From: Lactarius indigo
Taxonomy: Eukaryota > Basidiomycota > Agaricomycetes > Russulales > Russulaceae
DNA length: 64,000 nucleotides
Assembly: GCA_025766275.1 (NCBI GenBank)
Contig: JAFKAC010000064.1
Span: 248,001-312,000 of the forward strand
Reading direction: 5' to 3'
In this document: piece after piece, positions 56,111-64,000 of the stretch
How positions within the stretch are numbered: position 1 is the first letter of the stretch
Layout: each line of letters begins with the position of its first letter
The notes under the pieces: generated by a model
Databases searched by the model: none
What the model saw: only the letters and a program-made list of their open reading frames with translations
What the model was told of the DNA's origin: nothing
Made by a program: the position numbers and the translations under genes

Positions 56111-56188
56111 GCCCGCCTTGTGGTCCGTGACCTCACAGTATCTACTCCGTGACAATATCCCCTCAGGCTATCCGAGCCCTTGATTTGA

Positions 56189-57763
56189 ATGGCCGAGAAC
56201 TCTGAATCACCAATCGTCTCCCCGGACGTCACCAATTTGTATGTTTGGGCACGCTACAGTGATGGTTTCCCTCATAACGCCCTGATCTTTCGCAGAGCTG
56301 CCCCTCTCGTGCGCTCGGGCTTGACTTCGTCCTGTTGTCCACGCAGCTGATGTCCCCATTACTGTATGCAGCTCTTCGGCCCACTATTGAATTGGACGCT
56401 GTATGGCGCGCTCTGCGTCCAGATTTGTAGGAAACTAGTCTCTCGGAAGTTTACTGGCGACTTATTCCACTCACCAACTTTCAGACGTATATAGTTACAA
56501 TTTTCCGAACGACAAACGATACGTCAAATTCCTAGGTCGGTCTCGACGTTACTCGGAAGCTTTATGTTGTCGAGGCGAACTTTGAGCAGCTTATTTCGTC
56601 TTCCTGTTGGAGACCGCTCAAACTGCACTGACTGGGGTCGATGTCTACTATTGGTTTATTGCTGGATTTGGAGACATGGAACGCCTCGGACATTCTCATT
56701 TTGCCCCTATAGACGTTCCCATCATGACCGCAGTGACTTCGCTCATCGTCCAAGGCTACTTCTGTTATCGTATCTGGACACTGAACAGGTGGTCATCGTG
56801 GATCTGCTGGATCATCGCCGTTGTATGTATTCCTTACCCTCCCTGTAATCGTGGCTCCTAATGTTTTACTGAATAAAGTGTTCGCTCACTCAATCAATCG
56901 GGGCGATGTGGTCGGGCATCGCGGTCAGTACACACTCTACCGAAACGACCCGTTTTATCTCACGGCTTCTAGTCACTCATTACTGGCGAGTTTGCGGTTT
57001 CCAAGACAGCTCTCTATGTACGCACACGCTGCGATCTAAGCTGGCACCCGCCTGATACCTTGTCGCATTAGTTATGGTCAATACCGAGTTCCCTGGCAGA
57101 CATTCTGATAGCGGTGGCAATGACTTCGCTGGTACGGGCTCACCTCACCGGACTCTACACATTGACCGAGATCCTTTTGCGCAGCTAAGAAGGGCGGGTA
57201 GCAACTTCTCTAGCTTCGTATTAATTCGTGTGGTACGACTTACCATCGAGACAAACGCACTTACTGGTATCTATTTCTCGAAACCCAAGACAGGTGTGCG
57301 TCTAACCTCTTCTTTAGCCAGCTTGGCCATCTCATCCCTTGTACTGTATGCCGCCTTTCCCGTGAGTCTAACCGTGATATACCCATTTTTCTGACCTGAT
57401 CACCTAGCTCACAGGATAAGATATATTACGCATACACGTACGTTCTCTGGTCGCTCTGCACATTTCTGGCTAATGCGGACCAAAGAACTGAGATTATCGG
57501 GAAAGTGTGAGTGACACATTATCACTTGCACGTCGGGCGAGCCAATACGTATCAGGTACTCCAACACGCTCCTAGTGAGCCTGAACAATCGCATCTACTT
57601 CCGTGAACACGAGTTACCCGGCCATGGGGATTGCGCTTACCTCACGGTCTCTGACCGGGTTCGCGCTGCTGTTCCGACACCACCCTTTTTTGCCGTACAT
57701 GAGCCGCGGCTGCAAGAATCAAAGGGTGACATTTCCTTGTTCAACACCATTTCCCATTGCTGA
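56189..57763 (+). CDS. DUF6534-type membrane protein, copy 2 (intact)
   Basis: Twelve exons give an uninterrupted 325-residue protein: 56189-56238, 56296-56308, 56372-56426, 56485-56535, 56590-56822, 56879-56923, 56973-57017, 57072-57131, 57185-57266, 57318-57361, 57415-57506, 57556-57763. The exon total (978 nt) is a multiple of three and all junctions are GT/AG. Motifs are LLFGPLLNWTLYGALCVQ, YVYSYNFPND, LLETAQTALTG, YYWFIAGFGDMERL, CYRIWTLNR, FVLIRVVRLTIETNALT and YSNTLLVSLNNRIYFREH. About seven hydrophobic segments predict an integral membrane protein with a polar C-terminal tail. The function is unknown; the family is greatly expanded in Agaricomycetes. Exon 2 is only 13 nt. Confidence 0.9.
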
Positions 57764-59819
57764 CTCATTACCTAGTATGCAGTTTCCTGTGACAGTTCCT
57801 ACCCGATCCCAATGTTTCTAACGGACTCGGTTTCGCTGTCCAGCCACACCCTAAGCAATGTCATTCGCTTCCCAGAGACCCCGAATGGGCGGTAGGCACG
57901 TTGTCTAACTGCCAAAAATGACGAAGGAGATGGCTGTATTGACTCGGACCAATGCTTATGCTTCAGTTATTGTTACATTTGATGTTCGCTGCATGGACAG
58001 CAGAGATCAGTCGGGGCCTTGTGTCGCGCTGACTGCATAGTAGATCGTCACATTTGACACAGTGGGCATTATTATAAACTTTGACGGTTCTGCCTGGGCC
58101 GAGAACGGTCCCGTGTCTTTGGGGTTTTCGCAAGAGTTTTCATCTTCGTGTTCATGAGAGCGGAAGCTGTGCACGCGTCATGATCAGGCCCTTGACCTCC
58201 GGCTTCTCCCGTAACCAACATGGTCGCTATTGTGGGCTATTCCCCTAGTACCATTTATCGGCGTATGCGTGTGCTTCCTGGATGACCGATGGTACCACGG
58301 TCCGTGAAGGTCAAAGTCAAAGTTGGGAGAAATACCCCAATACGATGGTGGAGACTTGAAGCTTCGAAAGCTTAGGCCACCCTGTAGGAGCGCGAGAATG
58401 CGCGACTCAGCCGTTTGGGAGAAAGGGTTGATGTTGTTCTACGTGAACTGTGAAGTATTCGTGAAGGGGAAAATTGATTTTCGTTAAGTAAAAACCGGCG
58501 AGTCCGCGGTCAAGTCCGCGGTCGAACAACTGAGCTCGACAACGTTCTTATGTTGCCGGTCCAGCCGGTCCGATACTTACGCAGTCCTCCAACACATCCA
58601 CCGGAACCCTCCCTGACGCTAGCCCGAGACCGGTGTCACAGTGCTTAAGCTTCCTGCAAGCCCTTGGATTCCGTATCGTTTCGTCGCAGTGCCTACTCTC
58701 TTAGCTACAACACCCTACGACTAATCTAACTGGCATCTTGATACTCTACGGCGAGTTGTATGGTCGACCGAGGGGAGTTGGTGACCCTCCTGCAAGCAAT
58801 TCGTGGATAGGTTGTATAAAGCTCAATCTGGTCTCTGAGAAATGGTGCATCCGGATATCCCACCAAATTCGGAACGCGAAGGAACAAAACGAAGGGGAAT
58901 CACTTCCTTGCTCTCCGTTTCAAGTTTGGCACAGGAGGGAAGGGGACCAGTGCATGATGCAGAGAAGTGTACCAGCTCTTGTGCGCAGTAATAGGAAGTG
59001 GCGAGAAAACAACTAAGCTGGCAGACTGAATAGAGAACGCGGTGACGCACGAAGTGCTTCTCAACCGGGAATGAAGGATTTTCGTTTCCGAGGCCAAGTC
59101 GCGACGGACGGGTGGGACGCTCTCAGAGCGAGCTGATGAAGGTCGGAAAACATGGAGTCTCATCATTGATCCTGGCAATTACTAGGCGTAGCGGGCGGGC
59201 GAAATAAAAGTGTTCTGGTTCTTTGAACCAGTCGAGGGCTTAAGAGGAACGCTTAGAGGAACGAGCATGTGCCGCCGCCTCGTCCGGTATAACTTACAAC
59301 CGCTCCTTCGTCGCTCCGGCAGAGGCCGGCCATATATGGCTTGTTCGCACCACGGCAAGATCGGTTATCACCATTCCGCGGGTCACTAGTCACTTCTCTC
59401 GATTACTCCGGACTTTATCGTAAAGCGAACCGTACTCCATCACTGATAAGCGCAATGCTGTCGTGAAGGAGACGAATTTTCTTTGCGGCGCAAGCAGAAA
59501 GTAATGCCCAAATGCCGTATGCATAGATTTCGATTTTCGGGAACAAAACATCCCGCGGGTCCACAGCGCGTAAATCCCAGTCTAAATAATCGCGAATACG
59601 ACTTGGAGCGCGTGCTATTCGTAGTTCGCACCAGATTCGACACATCCAACACATTGTTAGTGGGAGGTTCTTCCTGAACCACGCACTTCTGGTTTATAGC
59701 CACGGACGGAAGTGATTGGAACGACAGTAATTCTTCCGCCTGATGTGACAGTTTGTTCTTATCATGTTCGATGGATCCGACCACGCGGGTGTCTGAATCT
59801 CGTCACCACTCACAAGTTT
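57764..59819. other. Non-coding stretch between DUF6534 copies 2 and 3
   Basis: The first ~450 bp share blocks with DNA after copies 1 and 3 (CTTGACCTCCGGCTTCTC at 58191). It contains repeat copy 2 at 58382-58560. No gene is recognised in the remainder. Confidence 0.4.
58382..58560 (+). repeat. LTR-like dispersed repeat, copy 2 (forward)
   Basis: Carries CTGTAGGAGCGCGAGAATG, CTCAGCCGTTTGGGAGAAA, GAAAATTGATTTTCG, CAACTGAGCTCGACAACG and TGTTGCCGG in the same order as the minus strand of 45578-45867. It also holds a short direct repeat of AGTCCGCGGTC. Confidence 0.55.
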
Positions 59820-59826
59820 TATAAAG
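59820..59826 (+). promoter_or_regulatory. TATA box of DUF6534 copy 3
   Basis: TATAAAG followed by CCCTCTTTGTGG lies 79 nt before the ATG and matches the copy 2 block TATAAAGCCCGCCTTGTGG. Confidence 0.65.
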
Positions 59827-59898
59827 CCCTCTTTGTGGACAACAAACTTGCTGTCCCCACTGTTCACATTCTGCTTCTCGACATATACTGCGACACGA

Positions 59899-61573
59899 AT
59901 GACCGAGTCCTCTTGGTCACCAACTGCTTCCCCGGACGTCATGAGACTGTAAGTTCAGTAAACCTACGCCAAGAGTTTCCCTCATTGTCACACGACCTTT
60001 CGCAGAGCTGGCCCTCTTGTATGTTTGGCCTCAATTTATTATCAACACAACTGATAATCCCAACTATGTATGCAGCTGTTTGGTCCTCTATTCAACTGGG
60101 CTCTGTACGGTGTTCTCTGTGTCCAGATTTGTATGAGACCTTGCCCTTAAAAGCTCAGCTTATTTCACTCACACACGCTCAGATGTATACAGCTATAATT
60201 TTCCAAGAGACAGAGGATCCATAAAATTTCTAGGTTGGTCTTCGACATTACTTGGAAGCTCTGTGACTTCAAGGCGAACCTCGAGCAGCTTATTTCATTT
60301 TCCTGCTGGAGACCGCTCAAACTGCACTGACTGGGGCCGATGTCTACTATTGGTTTGTTGCTGGATTTGGCGACATGGAACACCTCGGGAATTCCCATTT
60401 CGCCCCCATAGATATTCCAGTCATTGCTGGAGTCGTTTCGTTCGTCGTTCAAGGGTACTTCTGTTATCGAATTTGGACACTGAACGACCGGTCGTCGTGG
60501 ATCTGTTGGATTATCGCTGTCGTATGTACACCCGGCTGTCCCCAAATTCTTCGATCTTACGTTTTTCTAAACAGGCTGCGGTGACTCAATTATTCGCGGC
60601 AACATGGGCGAGTGCCCAAGTTAGTACCATACTTTCGCCGAATCGTCTTTCTCACACAGCGTTTCAGTCCCTCACGGCTGGAGGGAAGTTTGTGGTTACC
60701 AAGGGGGCACTATACGTGCGCACTCTCGTTCAGGTTCAATTGACTATACAAGCTGATACCTTATTTTGTAAGTTATGGTCGATATCGAGTGCCTTGGCGG
60801 ATATTCTGATCGCGGTGGCATTGGCGCTTCTGGTACGGCATCGTACCATCTGGTCTTTTACTACATCTATTGAAGTCATTTTGCACAGCTGAGAAAGGCG
60901 AGTGACAACCTCTCGAGCTTCGTGTTGATTCGCGTGGTTCGGCTTACCATCGAGACAAACGCGCTTACCGGTACATCTGCCTCAGGAAACACCACACAGA
61001 CGTGCATCTGACTTCTTGTTTAGCTGCCTTGGCTATCATGTCACTCGTGCTCTATGTTGTCTTTCCCGTAAGCAAGACCGAAATGTGCTACTATCATCTT
61101 CTGACCCGGTCGCTTCATTCACAGGATAAGCTATATTACGCATACACGTACGTTCCCTCGGTCCATCACTCTACACATTTCCAGCTAATATCAACAAAAG
61201 GACCGAGACCATTGGGAAAGTGTGAGCGATACATTACACACCACGCACGAGCCAAAACGCTGACACATGTCCCAGGTACTCCAACACGCTCTTAGCGAGC
61301 CTCAACAACCGCATCTACTTCCGTGAACATAAACCACCCGGACAAGGCGATAGCGCTTACCTCACGGTCTCCGACCGGGTTAACACCAGCGATCTATCAC
61401 CTCTCTGCTTCGAAGCACCTGAACCGCAACCGCGAACACCAACAGGTGGTAATTTCCAGGTCTACACCCTTGCCCAGACGGTGGATCCAGATATGGGCGA
61501 AGGCGACGACACCAGCCTTCCCCGATCTCCGGTGAGTAGAATTTCCCGTCACAGCTGCTATCACCGACGCTGA
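59899..61573 (+). CDS. DUF6534-type membrane protein, copy 3 (late frameshift)
   Basis: Exons by analogy with copy 2: 59899-59948, 60006-60018, 60076-60130, 60183-60233, 60289-60521, 60575-60619, 60668-60715, 60773-60832, 60889-60970, 61024-61067, 61125-61221, 61276-61573. The first ten exons join cleanly to 227 codons with motifs LLFGPLFNWALYGVLCVQ, LLETAQTALTGADVYYWF, CYRIWTLNDR and FVLIRVVRLTIETNALT. Exon 11 is 97 nt against 92 nt in copy 2, a net shift that puts the last helix and tail out of frame. Reading straight on gives a different short C-terminus ending at TAG near 61294. It may be a truncated but expressed form, or a recent pseudogene. Confidence 0.78.
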
Positions 61574-63514
61574 AAGGAGCGGTTTACTATCCAGTCCAGC
61601 TCTATGAGTTTTCATCCACTTCCTGACGACCCCGCATCTATGGATGAGATGTCGCCCCTTACTCACAGCCGACAGGACGAGGGCTACGTATAACGATGAA
61701 AGTGGGTGATTCCATTGCAACGGAGGTGGAGCCTGCCCCTGGGTTACTACTACTTTTTTTGATGTGACTTCCCACTGGCGAGTCGGGCTATGTGCTACGC
61801 TGATACGTGAACCGTCGCATTGGGCACTTCACACTTCACTGTAGTCATTCTTAGTTCAGCATAGATCACTAACATCCCATGTCCCCAAAGTGATCGTCGT
61901 CATGTTAATGTAATAGGTAGTTACGCATACCTCGTGATAAGGGTCTTGACCTTCGACATCCCCTCGTCGCAGAACTAGCATGGCTGATCTCAGTTGTGCG
62001 TGATACTCCTTCTATTCGCCGTGTACGAGGCTCTTTCTTGAACTTGAATGGAACGAAATAGTTTGAACACTGTATGTACATATCGCCGCCCCTCACCCGG
62101 TCGGCCATATAGAAAACGTGTTATACTTGAGGATGTCGTGGTCTCCCCAACTCGGATATTTTCTCCATGATGCCAGTGGACGTGTTGTGATAGTGGTGTA
62201 AGGTAGCTCGATCTCGATGAAAGTATGTGCATAGAAAGAGTGAGCGAATGGGGTACTCGTGGAACGTGTGGAGGTCGGTATCAACCTAAGGATGAGGTCT
62301 GGTATGCTAGTAGACTGTACAGCGAGTGGCGAGCCATTCTGGGTCTCAACTATCCGCGCGGGTGTGCGCAGGCATTGAAACGTAGTAGGGTAGCTAATCA
62401 TCCAAACTGAACGGGTCGTCGAAAAGATGACCAAGGACCAAGATTCAAAGTCAACATGTGTGACCGTCTCGAGAGCAGCTGTAGGAGGCAGGATACCTAA
62501 GCCCAAAGTAGCGCGAGCAGCGGAAGTGGCGACAACTTGAATAGGTCCACAAAAAGGAGTGCCGCTGCGCCGCCAGGAGCTGTGAAGATTGGTGGATCCG
62601 TGGATGAGGCAGAGGTCCAAGGGTATTGTATGACCGTACTGGTACTAATATAAATTGATGATCAACCCCCAACCCCCCTCGGTGTTCGTGTATCACGAAA
62701 TGGATGATCACGAAATGGATGCCTGACGACCACATATCAAATGCTGAGGCTGTGACCTGGTGATATTCGATATTATAGGGGAAATGAAGAATGATCAATA
62801 CACTTGGCATGTTCTATGATCTTTACCGCATACTGTAGGGATGTCGCCTGGCCCATGATGCATGATAAATGATCCAAGTAATGATCAGCACCGCCACACT
62901 TCCATCATCTTCAAGTTGACCGCCATCGCGACTCGTGGGAATCAGTGGCGCTTGCCTAGGCCGACGTACCTCTCGAAGTCCCAACTCCCCTTCACTCGGT
63001 TCATATGATACATTGACGGGATATACACAAATCGAATGTGTACATGGATCATTTAAATGTGGCGCAGTAATCACTGATCAGGGCCACGTTCTCTCTTTGT
63101 GCTGACCCACATGCCAGTGAAGCCTTCCATCAAACTGATTCAAACACCTGCCAGAGTCAGCAGTACATTCCACGGCGTATTCCCTACTCTCGGCAGTCCA
63201 GTTGTCGAACTTACGGATCATGCCCTATCATTCGTGTGCAGGGCGCTGTCAAGGTGGCCATGTCTTGGGCCATGTTTCTTTATGGCATAGCAAGGCAGTG
63301 GGGGCTGCCGCTTGCGGTCACATGGTCTTATGACCATGACAGAGAAGCCACACGCCTCCACATTAACTCACATCCGGGCCTAGTCACCGAGTCGTCTGAT
63401 GGAAGCGAACGTGATTGGTACGGGAGCAATGTCTGCGCCAGTGATAGAGGTTTTCCATGATGTCGAGGCCACATTGGCGTCTTGACCTTGTACTCACCAC
63501 ACGAGAAATCAGAT
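61574..63514. other. Non-coding stretch between DUF6534 copies 3 and 4
   Basis: The first ~400 bp resemble DNA after copies 1 and 2, including CTTGACCTTCGACATCCC near 61945. A 15-bp tandem duplication lies at 62692-62721. A minus-strand open frame at 62093-62620 (175 codons) has no recognisable motif and is not called as a gene. The last ~300 bp resemble DNA upstream of copy 2. Confidence 0.4.
62692..62721. repeat. 15-bp tandem duplication
   Basis: ATCACGAAATGGATG occurs twice in a row. Confidence 0.85.
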
Positions 63515-63520
63515 TATAAG
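63515..63520 (+). promoter_or_regulatory. TATA-like box of DUF6534 copy 4
   Basis: TATAAG followed by GCCCTCCTTATG lies 97 nt before the ATG and is homologous to the boxes of copies 2 and 3. Confidence 0.55.
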
Positions 63521-63611
63521 GCCCTCCTTATGATGGTTCGCGGCGAACGCGCTGTCCCACTACCTCGTCACGCTAATCTCCATCCCCCTCTCGACATATA
63601 CCACAGCGGCA

Positions 63612-64000
63612 ATGGCCGAGTCCTCTGAGTCACCAACCGCTTTCCCGGGCCTCGTCAAACTGTAAGTTCGACGATATTGCAGTAGATGTCTTCTTCATAA
63701 TCCATTGATCTCTTCACAGGGCTTCCCCTCTTGTGCGTTTGGCCTCGTTCTGTTGTCCACGCAACTGATCTCATCCAATTCCTGCAGATCTTCGGCCCTC
63801 TATTCAACTGGGCACTCTACGGCGTTCTCTGTGTTCAGATTTGTACGAGACCTGTCCCTTGAAATCTCGGTTTATCCCACTCACACAATTTCAGACGTAT
63901 ATAGCTACAATTTCCCAACAGACGAACGATCCATAAAATTTCTAGGTTGGTCTTCGAAATTCCTCGGAAACCTTGTGAAGTTAACTTGACGGTGAACTTT
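63612..64000 (+). CDS. DUF6534-type membrane protein, copy 4 (5' part only)
   Basis: Exons 63612-63661, 63720-63732, 63788-63842 and 63895-63945 have the same sizes (50, 13, 55, 51 nt) as copies 2 and 3 and encode MAESSESPTAFPGLVKL, then ASPL, FGPLFNWALYGVLCVQ and YVYSYNFPTDERSIKFL. The window ends in the next intron, so nothing can be said about the integrity of the rest. Confidence 0.85.

Noticed and set aside
62093..62620. 175-codon minus-strand open frame as a gene
   Set aside because: No recognisable motif, no start context, composition like flanking DNA, and other frames nearby are open for similar lengths.

Overview
The window looks like a gene-poor, repeat-rich stretch of a basidiomycete (Agaricomycete) genome. 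The evidence is short introns of about 50-60 nt, an array of small seven-helix-type membrane proteins of the DUF6534 kind, one cytochrome P450, and massive nesting of chromodomain Ty3/gypsy LTR retrotransposons. The species cannot be named from the sequence.

Layout, 1-45243: a nest of six Ty3/gypsy elements, called E1-E6 here, all pointing rightward. E1 (257-39728) is the outermost of the main nest. E2 (5909-13566, target duplication GTGGA) and E3 (13943-37854, target duplication CCGAC) are inserted into the integrase/chromodomain part of E1 pol. E4 (18766-26456, duplication GCATA) and an antisense solo LTR (27135-27661, duplication AATGG) sit in the E3 integrase. E5 (29926-37754, duplication AGCTT) sits in the E3 3' LTR. 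With insertions removed, E1-E5 are each 7.66-7.89 kb. To the right lies E6, a 5'-truncated relative of E5 (40208-45243), itself split by a tRNA-headed, poly(A)-tailed retroposon in antisense (41212-42286). E1 and E3 belong to LTR family A, E2 and E4 to family B, and E5 and E6 to family C.

How the elements work: each complete element carries a TATA box in its LTR, and 33-34 nt downstream an 11-nt block that is perfectly complementary to the 11 nt just after the 5' LTR. This is the signature of Tf1/sushi-type self-primed reverse transcription. Gag opens at a conserved GTG in strong Kozak context and has an unusual conserved N-terminal domain. Pol (protease-RT-RNase H-integrase-chromodomain) lies in the -1 frame, and canonical slippery heptamers precede the end of gag. 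Downstream of the chromodomain all three families carry an accessory coding region (ORF3). It is in the pol frame in families A and B, and is a separate ORF with tandem CCHC zinc knuckles in family C. All 28 differences I count between the paired LTRs of E2, E3 and E5 are CpG transitions, and most nonsense codons are CGA to TGA, so the copies have decayed by methyl-cytosine deamination. E4 has identical LTRs and is the youngest.

Layout, 45244-64000: unique DNA carrying one DUF6534 pseudogene (48284-49986), a ten-exon P450 gene with a damaged I-helix region (52291-54300), and three further DUF6534 paralogues (56189-57763 intact; 59899-61573 with a late frameshift; 63612 onward, cut by the window end). 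All four paralogues share a 13-nt microexon. Flanking DNA was duplicated with the genes.
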